Assembly: GCA_033964015.1 (NCBI GenBank)
Contig: CM066923.1
Coordinates: forward strand, 7,677,978 to 7,741,977
Origin: Scolanthus callimorphus
Taxonomy: Eukaryota; Cnidaria; Anthozoa; Actiniaria; Edwardsiidae
Length of the DNA stretch: 64,000 bases
Direction: 5' to 3'
This document shows positions 11,085-22,518 of the stretch, piece after piece. A program made the position numbers and the translations under genes. Below the pieces are notes generated by a model. It made no database searches. It worked only from the letters and a program-made list of their open reading frames with translations, and was not told where the DNA came from. Within the stretch, counting starts at the first letter, position 1; every line of letters starts with the position of its first letter.

Positions 11085-11728
11085 GCCACTCCTTTATTGT
11101 TTTCGTTCGATATAAGAGGACGAATTACCACAGGTGACCCAGGACAATTGTTTGTGTACTACAACATCGAAGTATTGACAGTAATATAGGGTTTATATGG
11201 GGATTGTGGTAAGAGATGTTTGGATCTGGAATTTTTTAGGAAATTATCAATAAAAGTTACTGAAACTTACCATGTTGTTAGTTGTGGTTGTCCTTGATGC
11301 TCGTGTGAAGTTTCACGGATTTATCTTCAATTCGCAAGATAAATCCGTGAAACTTCACATGAGCATCAAGGACAACCACAACTAACAACATGGTAAGTTT
11401 CAGTAACTTTTATTGATAATTTCCTAAAAAATTCCAGGTCCAAACATCTCTTACCACAATCCCCATATAAACCCTATATTACTGTCAATACTTCGATGTT
11501 GTAGTACACAAACAATTGTCCTGGGTCACCTGTGGAATTACGTGTAGAAATCTCTTAATAAACATCTAAAAACAAAGTTTCAGATTTGATTTACCCAATT
11601 CAATCGAGAACATTGCTTTATATTCTCTAAATTGCTCTATATTCTGTAAATCAATGGATCGAAATGGATGCTTTCGCCGACTTGGTATGTTGCTATGCTG
11701 TCAAAATGGCGGCTGACACAGGCTCTTT
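11085..11728 (+). repeat. Dispersed repeat family R1, copy 2, split by a fold-back element
   Basis: Matches the copy at 25900-26130 in its left part (11085-11127, TTTCGTTCGATATAAG) and right part (11541-11728, through AAAATGGCGGCTGACACAGG). The two halves are separated by the palindromic element 11128-11535. Confidence 0.7.
11128..11535. mobile_element. 408-bp full-length fold-back element, 200-bp arms
   Basis: Arms 11128-11327 and 11336-11535 pair base for base without any gap around an 8-nt loop (11328-11335), with only about two mismatches seen by eye. Ends are CCACAGGTGACCC and its complement. A 5-bp AATTA lies on both sides (11123-11127 and 11536-11540), and other copies of the host repeat lack the insert. 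Superfamily not assigned. Confidence 0.85.
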
Positions 11729-11877
11729 AACCTGCTGGTAAAAAATACTTGTCAAATCAATTCGACTATTCGGACTCACTAGAAAGTGAGTCATCTAGCA
11801 CAGTCAACTATAAAGTTTGTTTGCTCTCCATTCATACTCGCTACCAACCGCTAGGAAGTATGAATGGAGCTACCAAC

Positions 11878-12361
11878 CGCTACCAATCTGTAAAGCCTAG
11901 TGCACACTTGCGACATAACGACATAAGAAACATGTCACGCGAACAAAATTTAGTGGTTTCAAGAAGTTGAAGTCGTCAAAAAATAACATAAGATTGCTTT
12001 GGTGAAGTAATCTAATGAAGATCCATGGAAAATATTGATTGTTTCAATTATTTTCCCGTGCTTTTTTCGTTGCAACATAACGTCCTTATGTCGTTATGTC
12101 GCAAGTGTGCACCAGGCTTTAGTCCCGGTGCACACTAGCGACATAACGACATAAGGACGTTATGTTGCAACGATAAAAGCATGGGAAAATAATTGAAATA
12201 ATCAATATTTTCCACGGAACATCATTAGATTGCTTCACCAAAGCAATCTTATGTTATTTTTTTGGACTTCAACGTTTTGAAACCACTAAGTTTTGATCGC
12301 GTGATATTTTCCTTATGTCGTTATGTCGAAAGTGTGCACCAGGCTTTACAGGTTGGTAGCG
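11878..12361. mobile_element. Head-to-head pair of MITEs forming a 484-bp inverted repeat
   Basis: The left unit (about 11889-12120) starts AAAGCCTAGTGCACACTTGC and ends with the complement of the same end. The right unit (about 12122-12352) is its inverted copy. Flanks on both outer sides also match (CGCTACCAA), so the whole arrangement pairs around about 12120. Ends carry GCGACATAACGACATAAG. Confidence 0.75.
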
Positions 12362-12854
12362 AAATAACAAACACATGACAGTTCAGCTGCATAGAGCCTA
12401 TACACGTGTGTTACAGTAACATTTTATGTTAAATTTAAAAAGGTGTGATCTGGTGCGGCCCTCTCCCACGTCTCATCTTTTTAATACAATTACTCAAGTT
12501 AATGAAATAAGTTCTGCGCGATGATTGGTGACCATAACTTTGATTGAAAGCATATAGAGTGCGCGCGGGAGTTTGATTTCGATCACGAAAAAAAATCTTA
12601 GCCCTGGGGCAAGTGTCGAACTAGAGTCGCGCGTATATTAAAACAATAGATAATTTATTATTTGAAAGTGTAATGAGTCGGTATGTTTTCAAAATAATGT
12701 AATCGACGCGACTTTGTTTGCCCTAGGCCTTAGTATGTCACTTAAGTATACTAATACAAAAGTCATATCAGGCTCCGAGAATATCGTCGAATAGCCACCT
12801 CGTCCTTTTGTCGGTGACTATTCACCGATTTTCATGTCGCATTCGGCCATTGAC

Positions 12855-13010
12855 AGCCCAGGTTCGAATTACGCTCTAATGATCACAAGACAAAAGCTTC
12901 AAATCGAGGCATTAATAATACATTTACTAATACATTTACAGTAATTTTGAAGTGAGCCTCGACTTGAGGTTATTGTTGGTATGCATTGGAGCGTAATTCG
13001 AACATGGCCT
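12855..13010. mobile_element. Short hairpin MITE, copy 2
   Basis: Same family as 8951-9087, with TTCGAATTACGCTCTAATG on the left and its inverted partner on the right. Confidence 0.6.
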
Positions 13011-13063
13011 ATTGTTTCGACAATAACTTGTAAAACACTAGCCTGTGTACTAGTGGTGACGCT

Positions 13064-13086
13064 CCCCCCCCCCCCCCCCCCCCCCC
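13064..13086 (+). repeat. Poly-C run (23 C)
   Basis: An uninterrupted C homopolymer; similar long C or G runs occur at 1811-1830, 2068-2087, about 23770-23790 and about 60744-60776. Confidence 0.9.
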
Positions 13087-13477
13087 TTATAAAACACACA
13101 CTTGCAGCACTTTGTTACCGAATTCCCCTCTCAGTGCCCGCAAATCGACATCATTTATCGGAGGATTCGTCGCCAGAATTATTCGTTATTTGGACTGTTT
13201 ATCTGAGGCTCTAGTGCCACACAATGTGGGAATAATCTAGGAATATGTTCCATTGTTACCCCAATGCAATCATTGAGCAAAGGGGCCAATCATATGTCAC
13301 TCCTGATCTACAGCCACCAGAGCAACCGAATAACATTCAAACGGAGGAGGTCACGCAACGAGAATGCAAAACGACAAATCAGGCTCCAAACATCAACACT
13401 TAATTTTCCTTCATGTACTTCACAGTGTCATGTTCGCTTCTAGTTTTCAAAGACTGGCTTGTTTTGGAAGAAGCTAG

Positions 13478-14010
13478 CTCTACCATATGCCAGTTGTGTT
13501 GACTGCACTTCACTGTCCGCACATTAGGCAGGTGCTCATCAGATAGTAGCTCCCTGCACTCATATCCCTACATCACCTCCCTGCCCGATGTACATAGGGA
13601 TAATGATTCTGTCTCGATGAACCAACGGCTGTTCATCGTCGAACGCTTCATAATTATTGCTCCATCATTTGATGCCAATTGTGTTGACTGCAACTCACTG
13701 TACGTATTAGACAGGTGTTCACATAGTAACTCCCTCCACTCTTTCTCCCTACATCACCTCCCTGCCCGATGTATATAGGGTTAATGATTCAGTCTCCGAC
13801 AAACTAACGGCTGTTCATCGAAAGCTTCATGATATGTATTGCTCCACCATTTGATATCGATTGTGTTGACGTGTCCCACTGTCCGCATTAGGCAGGTGCT
13901 CACGCCCTCCACTCTTTCTCCCTACATCACCTCCCTACCCGATGTATATAGGGATAATGATTCTGTCTCCTATAAACGAACGGCTGTTCGTCGAAAGCTT
14001 CATAATTATT
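13478..14010. repeat. About 184-bp tandem repeat copying the 3' end of GT31 gene A
   Basis: Units begin near 13499, 13684 and 13866 (period 182-185 bp). Each contains the phrase CCCGATGTA(C/T)ATAGGG followed by ATGATTC(T/A)GTCTC and GCTTCAT. In the third unit this sequence is the minus-strand coding sequence for the last about 25 residues of gene A. The first two units are therefore duplicated 3' coding ends lying downstream of the stop codon. Confidence 0.75.
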
Positions 14011-15515
14011 TGGTAGAAAAGCCACGGTTACGTAAACCAGAATCATTGATAAGGATATTAATATTCCATAGACAGCAGACAGGATATTATCATTTCTAGG
14101 TATGTTCCTTCTATGACAAGCCTGCCAGTCCTTAGAGGACAACCTTGAGGGGTCAATCATAGGTAATTTGCTATGGACATATTCTATTGTAGAACCTTCT
14201 AGCCTATGACCTATAGCAACAGCAGTTGCCCATTCACAGGGCTTGAAGTTCCGAATCAAACCTGGCATCCAATTATTAATATAAAACCCGGGTATAAAGA
14301 CCGGTCGCATGCCCATATATCTTAGCAATACACCCATGTAAACATCCTCTATGTGGAACGGTCGAATGTGGCTCGTTAGGCGAATAAAATCCGGTAATAA
14401 ATTCTTCGTGAAGACATAAAATGCCCCCTCGCAGTATGGCGGATAGACATTTTCATTGAAAAACAATTTGCTAATGCCATGCTTGTTATTCACATCACGG
14501 AATACCTGTGCGTTGACGATAGGGTAACCTCCGAAGAAGCGATCTGGGGCGGACTCTAGTAAAGTAGTTAACCTTGGAATGTAAACATATGTATCATCAT
14601 CGGCTTTGAGAATAAATTTACTTTTCACATTGTCTTGTGCCCATTTGAATCCCATATATACCTTGATGATCAAATTTACGTAATTATCAGGGAACTCCCC
14701 AATCACGAGATCGTTATGCTCTTTCGCTTCGTTTTCGATTTCCGTATCAATCGTTTCATTGTAGCTCTTCCCAAGCAAGAAGACCAGCCTAAAGGCCTTA
14801 CAAGCGGGGTTTTAAACGGAAAACCGTGTTTAACTCCCGCGCCGAAATTTTCGAGCTGTATTTTTTTATGAGCCCACGTCCTACGGATTGCATGACGGCG
14901 CTCTGTGTGCGATTTCGATTGCACACCCGAGTTGATCATCACCAGGAGATATAAATTGTCTTCTATTTTCGGCGCAATATGCGGAGTCACTAGACTAAAA
15001 TTCACAGGTGGCCAGTATTCGTGTAAAATTCTATAATCTAGCGTTGGCCGCTCAGTGACATTTGCATTTCTACTGATATTTCCACCTATATTTTTCACGC
15101 TATCTACGACGCTAGGAAGTATCGTGCTCGTAGATCGAGTGACACTTTCTATTTTACGAGTAGTCGCGATGACCTTTTTAGAACGAAGTCGCATAAATCT
15201 TTTGCGAAATTTCCAAGATCCGTGTTTCCTTGAACTTGGAGAGTTATCTACTCCGGTAATGTCTTGATTTTTCTGTATATTCCCGGACCATTCTGAGGCA
15301 GGTGGCGTACCGTTCAAAGCTACTGTAGATTCGACACTCCGCAAGCGACTTCCAGTTCGCACGAATAATACTCTAGAAACGATCACGACTTGGAAGAATA
15401 TCACAATCGTTAGGAAAACCAATAAAGCGAATTTTCGTCTGTGAAGCCCATTAAATAAAGCCATTTGGGTTATCCTGTGGAACAGACGCGTGAACGCTCC
15501 TCTTCCTCGTAACAT
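13927..15515 (-). pseudogene. GT31 gene A: beta-1,3-galactosyltransferase-like, one frameshift
   Basis: A predicted type II Golgi glycosyltransferase of CAZy family GT31. The first frame (15515 to about 14790) gives a short cytosolic tail, a membrane anchor at residues about 29-52, a Ser/Thr-rich stem, the cluster motif YWPPVNF and the donor-binding ERRHAIRRTW motif. The second frame (about 14790 to 13927) gives LVFLLGKSYNET, the metal-binding KADDDTYVYIPRL, YPPYCEGAFYVF and EDVYMGVLLRYM. A single missing base near 14788 switches the frame; everything else is intact, so the loss may be recent, polymorphic or an assembly error. After the catalytic region is a second hydrophobic segment (SAVYGILISLSMILVYVTVAFL) and a short basic/aromatic tail, as in gene B. 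The start is ATG at 15513-15515; an internal Met 18 codons in is an alternative. No introns are seen. Confidence 0.8.
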
Positions 15516-15925
15516 ATTATTTGTACCGCGATGTTATATTTTCAGATAGCAAACTAAAAGGTGATCTGCATAATTCATCGATTGTTACTAAATTACTTAT
15601 TAAATTCAAACCAGACCGAGTATTCCCCGGAACGTGGTTTTCGCACTAATCCTGACCCCCGGATCGAAAAATAGAGAAAATGTTTTACTTTTGGATTTTG
15701 ATGGAACGACATACATGTATAATGTTATGAAATGAGAAATATCAATAATTTAATGGGGATGAAAACGATATACTGTGTAGTGCAGTCAGTGGTGATTTGG
15801 ACCAACTCGGAGTTTCATTAGACATTTTTTGTTATATAAATCTTGCAATTGCTCATTGCTTGTTCATCAGAAGAATGTATATTCTCAAATGATAGTCATA
15901 TTTCGTAGTCAGCAACTCCTTTGAT

Positions 15926-17590
15926 AAATATTATACACTTAATGACTGCTCCCGAGGGAAACATCAGTTTTGTTTCCCGAGAATCTCGATGTTTCCCGAG
16001 ACGAAGTCGAGGGAAACATCGAGATTCGAGGGAAACAAAACTGGTGTTTCCCGAGGGAGCAGTCATTAAGTGTTTTGTTATATAGCAAAAAATAAACTGT
16101 AATTATTAAATCAAAACAAATGTATTTCAAGAATGAAAGAGACGTCACAAAGTCTGTGCGCGACTGCATCGTGTAAAATAAAAACACTCCTAAAATCCCA
16201 CAATTTTCTTGCATTAGCAAAAACTTATCAAAATTAGCAAAGGTTTTTAAAGAGACACGCGTGTTTACAATAAACTTCTATTTTTTCCGCTCTCAAACGC
16301 GACGCGCGAAAGCAATATTCCCCGACCAGTCAACAATTTTTTCGAAATATTGACTGATCGGGGAATATTTGATTTGTACTTCACCACGTGACCTTGATTA
16401 AGCCAATAAGAGCGCGCGCTCGGTTGGAGTGAGCACTCGCTATATAACAATCTCAAATGGTAGTCATATTTCGTGATCAGCCAACACTCCTAAATAACAC
16501 AATTTTCTTGCATTAGCAAAAACTTATCAAAATTAGCAAAGGTTTTAAAAAAAAAACTCGCTTGTTCACAATAAACTTTTTTTTCCCGCTCTCAAACGCG
16601 ACGCGCTAAAGCAATATTCCCCAACCGGTCAATAATTGTTCGAATTGACTGATCGGGGAATATTTGATTTGTACTTCACCACGTGACCTTGATTTAGCCA
16701 ATGAGAGCGCGCGCTCGGTTGGAGTGAGCACTCGCTATATAACAAATAGAGGGTATTACAAAGGCGCGCGGAGATACGAATTTTATATCTTCAAGTGTTG
16801 AAAATTGATCTCACGAAAGCGGCCATGTAATGCTCTGATTATTATATAAACATCAATGAAATACTAAATGTTAATTTTATTTGAGTAAAACCTAAAAATC
16901 GCCCATTGAGCACAGGCATGTGTGTTATTTTCACGTGAAAATATCAAGTTCTCGCTAGAGGGAGGAATCACCCGATTCTTTGTTGCTTATATAATAATAT
17001 ACACTTAATGACTGTTCCCGAGGGAAACAAAACTGGTGTTTCCCGAGGGAGTAGTCATTAAGTGTTTTGTTATATAGCAGAAAATATACTGAATTATTAA
17101 GTCAAAACAAATGTATTTCAAGAATGAAAAGACAAGTTACAAAGTTTGCGCGCGACTGCATCATGTAAAGGGAAAACACTCATAAACAACACAATTTTCT
17201 TGCATTAGCAAAAACTTATCAAAATTAGCAAAGGTTTTTAAAAAAGACTCGACGCGTGTTTACAATAAACTTTCTCTTTTTTCCCGCTATCAAACGCGAC
17301 GCGCGAAAGCAATATTCCCCGACCAGTCAATAATTTTTCGAAATATTGACTGATCGGGGAATATTTGATTTGTACTTCACCACGTGACCTTGATTTAGCC
17401 AATAAGAGCGCGCGCTCGGTTGGAGTGAGCACTCGCTATATAACAAGTTGCATTTATTATATAGCTCTTGTTTATTCGATCAAAGCGCGCGCTCTGATTG
17501 GCTCCACTTCGTCTCCGGGAAACATCGAGATTCTCGGGAAAACAAAACTCCCTGTTTCCCTTGAGAGCAGTCATTAAGTGTATAATATTT
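15926..17590. mobile_element. Nested inverted-repeat element complex
   Basis: Outer ends are inverted repeats: AAATATTATACACTTAATGA at 15926 and its complement ending 17590. Inside are repeated blocks: CCCGAGGGAAAC-rich hairpins (15950-16070 and 17010-17065), and two or three copies of a unit that starts GTTATATAGC and ends GCTATATAAC (about 16076-16449, a partial copy about 16490-16742, and about 17070-17445). Each carries GAGCGCGCGCTCGGTTGGAG near one end. No ORF. I read it as MITEs inserted in one another. Confidence 0.6.
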
Positions 17591-18571
17591 CATCCCTTCT
17601 GCATGGGAAGTGAGACATTTCCCTAAATATGGCGTTTTGTTAATTGGTTTTGGGATGTTTTTGCTACTTAGTGTTGGATGGTTGTTGTTGCCTCTGGGTT
17701 AGTTTTTTGTCAGCGGATAGGGTGGGGGGAGGGGGAAGTACGCAATGTATTATTTGTTCATATAACAAACACACGAATTCATCGAAATCCACATTGAGAC
17801 TGTAAGTTCAACCGGCGAAGAGGTTGAGAGTGAAGGAAAAAAAAATCGATAACAGCTGTTCCTCTTACAAAATTTATTTGTATTAAAGATGATCAACTGT
17901 CCACTTGGATACATTTACATTATTTATATCTTACCTAAATTCTAAGTAATTTTAGTACATATCCTTTTATATAAATAATATGTATTTTATCTCAGCGTTA
18001 AAATAATACGCTCCCATAGTAATATAGTTCCTGAAAGGATTTACCCATTTGGCGGCAATTATGTAAAAACATTGTAGAAATCCTGCAAATAATTCGCAGC
18101 AAACTTAACCACTATATATAATTACTGTAGAAGTGCGTCTTTCCATTTATACTTCACAACTTTTCTATTACCTACTTGAATTCTGTAGTATACAAAAGTA
18201 GGAATGCCCCTGGATGTATGCGCACGTCTCCATATAAGCACAGTGTGTTTCTATTTTATTTTAATATTTTGATTAACATTATTTCTACAATATTTTTACC
18301 CACATATTTTCCCCATACATCTTCTTGATAATTATTTTGTTTTAATGCTACATATCCCTTTACTTTGCAGAGATAATCCACGGCAGATCCCTTTTCTCTG
18401 CTGGAGAAGTCATTGTTAAGTAATCACGAATACAGATATTGTCTATGGAGTGATATGCAAATGTGGAATGTTGATGGTCGAACTACGAAACATAGCAATT
18501 AGAAAAGGTAACCATTATTTTTATATCATTCCTTTTACATCTATTATTCATGCTTCATTTTAGCACACTTA
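17591..18571. other. Non-coding, no gene seen
   Basis: A/T-rich sequence without a supported frame or repeat. Confidence 0.4.
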
Positions 18572-18854
18572 CTGCCGAATTCGTAGTATCGCGACGATCA
18601 CGTGAAGATTACGATTTCGGTTGGGCGATTCTGCGCTGTCCGTCAAAAAGTCAAAATATGAACATCAGAATTCAAGACATATTATGTATTCAAAACAACT
18701 TCCAAAGTCTTGAATTCTGATGTTCTTTTTTTGACTTTTTTGAACCGTACGAAATGGCGTGCAGGAGTACGAATATTTTGATTGACGGCACAGATTCACC
18801 CAAACGAAATCTGAATCTTGACTTCGGATCATCACGATACTACGAATTCGGCAG
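18572..18854. mobile_element. MITE with TA duplication, 283 bp
   Basis: Ends CTGCCGAATTCGTAGTATCG and its complement; the inverted match extends inward for about 70 bp with substitutions. TA flanks both ends (18570-18571 and 18855-18856). A second inverted pair (AACATCAGAATTCAAGAC) forms the inner hairpin. Confidence 0.65.
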
Positions 18855-20952
18855 TAAATTTTCTCATCATTTTCCTTAAATGTCTATAGAAAGGAGGCTA
18901 CAATGCGAAGATTTTTAGTGCGTGCATTTTGACCTTTTTCCTTAGGTATGGTGCTCCGCTCTGCGGCCTTCGGCCGCTAAGGAGCTCCGCTACAATGCGA
19001 AGATTTTTAGTGCGTGCTGACAAGCGACGCCTCAAGCTACTGATCACGTCAATGTATATTTGTCTTGAACTATTGCATAAATTTGAAACAACAATAAATT
19101 ATAAATTTCCTATGGATGATTTAAAAAGCTTGTTGAAAAAAGCAGAAATTTGATGAATGACCCTAAAGGCGATCCCGTAAGTTACAGAAGCGCAAGTGTA
19201 TCAGGCCCCGAGCCAGGGATTTTTCTTGTGGGGTGCTAATCTAGAAAAGGCGCGGACCAACGTGGTCCCCCCCCCCCTCCTGACTACGGGCCTGTATATT
19301 TTAAGCCTTTGCATGGCCATTTCATGATTTCACTCACACCTTTCTGTACGCTTTTCAAACAGAAGTTCGAAAATTTTCAATATCTATGTGATGTCGTTCG
19401 GGCACTGCAGCGAAAATGATTCAGGTTGATCGGGCGAGACTGTTGTTATGATTATATTTTTTTGCATCAGGTAAAGATTTTAAAAAATGAGGACATTTCT
19501 GTCTGGAACTGAAGATTTGAAAAATATGCATGTAGATGGTAATTTGACGTTTTTGGACAAGGAAAATGCTATGGGAAGGCACTATATTTTATGAACTTCT
19601 GTTTGTTGTTTCTGATACGATGTGGCTGGATAAAAAACTCGGATCAAAGCAACAGCATATACTATACCTTTAATAATAACTGTCAATAATATTTCATGAT
19701 AGGAGCCAGTTAGATTTTGGTCGTGTTAAAAAATAAAAATGACATTGGGCCTTGACCAACCGCAGTTAAAAAAGTAAAAAAAAAAAATTCCTGTTATAAT
19801 TGAAGCAAAAGTCAACTCCAAAATATTGACAGAAAGCCTAGCCAAGAAAAAGCGACTCCACAGCTGAGACAGCTCTACCGCATTTTGCGAGAGACTCACG
19901 TATTTTTAACCTTTTATGACATTCCCACGAGTGACAGTGCGAGACAGTCGGTTTTCTCAACTCAAGTGTGCTGCGCTGTTGAGCTCCGGAAATCTCCCAC
20001 ATTTGATAGAAAGACTATAGGTTTTGTTGATATATTTCTTCATAAACCAAGGACACTATTTAGGGGTATAAGAACTATACCCCTTGATCTCCCGCGTTTT
20101 AAAGGTCGAACGTTGGCATCTCTGCTATTTAATAGCAGGCTTCGATCATAGAACAAGCCGTGGGGTTCACAGCTATGGCCGAAAATCGAGCTTAGAGTAA
20201 AATGAAATAAAAAAAAAACGCTTCGATTATTTATTTCCATAAACGTGAAGAGAATGACAGCCGGTCGCTTCGCAACCTCTCGCGCGAGAGGATTGTCCAA
20301 TCGGAAGTGTTTCGTTTTGAGATAAATGAGCGCTCGGAAATATTAAATCGGCAAAGCCTTCACTCGCGTGAGAACTTTGGCATGAAATTAATTATGTGGC
20401 TGTTTTCTAGTAACACAAGAGCTGTAAACTAGCATGTAGCTCTTGATCTCAGAAGACTCCCCTGTTATAAGAGTTCGTTCCCCCAATATACTTTTACTTT
20501 TAGACAAGGTGGTCTGCCTTCAAAACGCAGGACACGCAGTATAGTATAAATAATGTATAAATAATTTAGATATAATATTTACTCTTGCATTATATATATG
20601 CAAAGTGGGTTATGTGTTGTTTTCAATTATTGTATCAGGGCGAAATTATATAACATATGAAATATATAGCATATGCCCATTCAATACTGGAAATATCAAG
20701 CAAGGTCTCGCGCCGGAAATTGATATCGTGAAACGTGAAAAAACATGTAATTTCTCTTATGTCATTTTACTGGCTGGTTATAAAACAAAACATTACATGG
20801 CCGCTGGAAGCATTTATTTTTTTGTCGAAAAAATATCTCGAACAAGCTTACGGGTCCGGGACTATCCCCTCTCACTGGAAAATATCTCCGTTTTCAACAC
20901 TTGAAAATCAAATTCGCGCCTCCGCGAACAGACATGTTATAATTTTTATGCC
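18855..20952. other. Gene B downstream region, no gene seen
   Basis: No coding sequence supported. A short CGGCCTTCGGCCG hairpin at about 18962-18974 sits in a phrase (GGTGCTCCGCTC...GGAGCTCCGCT) that also occurs in inverted order near 58015-58045, indicating a small dispersed repeat. Confidence 0.4.
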
Positions 20953-22518
20953 CTATCTATTATACCTACCCCTGTGTAAATATGGGTAATAATTCCTTCG
21001 GTTTTGCAGAAATCCATAGTCCTCCTCATCAAATTGACTAGGCAGAAAGGCAACTATTATGTACACAAATATTAAGGTTATCGAAATAAAGATACCCATT
21101 ATTGCAGCCACAATATTTTCATTCTTTTCAACAGGCTTTCGTCTTCGACAAACCATCCAATCGGAATGCGATAACTTTTCTGGGTCAATACTAGTCAGTT
21201 TATTGTGCACTTTGTGAATGTGTGAACCATTTAAGCTGTGTCCTACACAAATGGCTATCGCCCACTCGCAAGCGGGAACGTTGTGTATGTTCGAGGGCAT
21301 CCATCCATTGAGAATTATACCAAACATCAGCGAAGGTCTAACTTTCATATGACGCAGTAATATCCCCAAATACGCATCCTCCACGTGGAAAGGGCGAAAT
21401 TTTGAGGTCAGGTCTATGAAGTCAGGAAGCAGGTTCTTTGTGAAGGCATAAAAGCCCCCACCGCAGTATGGGGGATAGCGATCTTCACTGAAGTATAACT
21501 TGCTGATCGCGTGTTTGCTCATGATGTCGCGAGAAACTGGTGCGTCCCTCCATACCAAACCGCCAAAAAACCGCGACGGCGCCGTCTCAAGGTGTTTGGT
21601 CAACCGCGGCAGATAAACGTATAAATCGTCATCTCCCTTTAGAACATACTTGCATTTGATATTTTCCGCAACCCATTTGAACCCCATGTAGACCTTTATA
21701 ACCAGATTAGTGTAGTTATCAAAAAAATCCCCAACAACTAAATCATTGTGTACTGCTGCCTCCCGCGCTATATTTTGGTTTATCGTCTCGTTATCGCTTC
21801 TCCCCAATAAGAAAACTACTTTGAACGAATGTCCACCGGGATTCCGTGAGGAAAAACGAGTCGAGTTCACCGCACTGGAGCTTACATTTCTCACATTAAC
21901 GGAGTCCGTTGCCCACGTTTTTCTGATAGCGTTTCGCCTTAATAAATGCACGTCTGAGTGAACACCCGAATGTATCATGACTAAAAGAAATAACTCTCTG
22001 TCGTCAATCCGCGGTGCTATCACTGGTGTCTCGATTCTAAAATTCACTGGAGGCCACAACTCATGTAAGATTCTGTAATCTAGAGTTGGCCGTGCACTTG
22101 TTGTCCTAACTGTTTGATTTTTTACTTCACTTCTGTTCCATGTGCTTAGAAAAGTACTAACAGTAGTAGTTTTAAGTACAGGTTTCGTCCTTTTTTTCCT
22201 CATTTTCCGTAGTTTTATCGATTTTAAAGACACTCCTGTAATGTCATTATCAAGATGTTTCCCTGCTAGCAGAGGTCGTTGACTTGATGTATCATTTAGA
22301 GCCTCAGAAACCGACGAAGAGCTTGAGTTAGTTATCGTATCGCGTGATCGTAAGCGACTTGCCGGATCAACCATTAAAACGTGTTTGTTGATGATCACAA
22401 CTTGGCAGAAGATGACTATGGATAGAATCAACAGAATGGCGAACTGCTTTTTCTTGAATCCTCGTAAGGACGTAAATATGCTGATTTTCCGAAGAAGTCG
22501 CTTAATAACAGCCGCCAT
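20953..22518 (-). CDS. GT31 gene B: beta-1,3-galactosyltransferase-like with two membrane segments
   Basis: An intact 521-residue intronless ORF, predicted to transfer a sugar from a UDP donor in beta-1,3 linkage in the Golgi lumen. I chose the ATG at 22516-22518 (AACATGGCGG context); in-frame sequence further upstream has no ATG. N-terminal anchor at residues about 25-44, then a stem of about 120 residues rich in Ser/Thr and basic residues. The catalytic domain shows LWPPVNF, LLRRNAIRKTWA (about 194), VVFLLGRSDNET, KGDDDLYVYLPRL (DDD about 296-298), YPPYCGGGFYAF and EDAYLGILLRHM (about 380). A second strongly hydrophobic segment lies at about 468-492, followed by an about 29-residue tail. 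Most animal GT31 enzymes end without a C-terminal helix, so the fold would put the tail back in the cytosol or hold the enzyme by two anchors. Closest relative in the window is gene A. Acceptor unknown. Confidence 0.85.
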   Translation of the reverse strand: MAAVIKRLLRKISIFTSLRGFKKKQFAILLILSIVIFCQVVIINKHVLMVDPASRLRSRDTITNSSSSSVSEALNDTSSQRPLLAGKHLDNDITGVSLKSIKLRKMRKKRTKPVLKTTTVSTFLSTWNRSEVKNQTVRTTSARPTLDYRILHELWPPVNFRIETPVIAPRIDDRELFLLVMIHSGVHSDVHLLRRNAIRKTWATDSVNVRNVSSSAVNSTRFSSRNPGGHSFKVVFLLGRSDNETINQNIAREAAVHNDLVVGDFFDNYTNLVIKVYMGFKWVAENIKCKYVLKGDDDLYVYLPRLTKHLETAPSRFFGGLVWRDAPVSRDIMSKHAISKLYFSEDRYPPYCGGGFYAFTKNLLPDFIDLTSKFRPFHVEDAYLGILLRHMKVRPSLMFGIILNGWMPSNIHNVPACEWAIAICVGHSLNGSHIHKVHNKLTSIDPEKLSHSDWMVCRRRKPVEKNENIVAAIMGIFISITLIFVYIIVAFLPSQFDEEDYGFLQNRRNYYPYLHRGRYNR

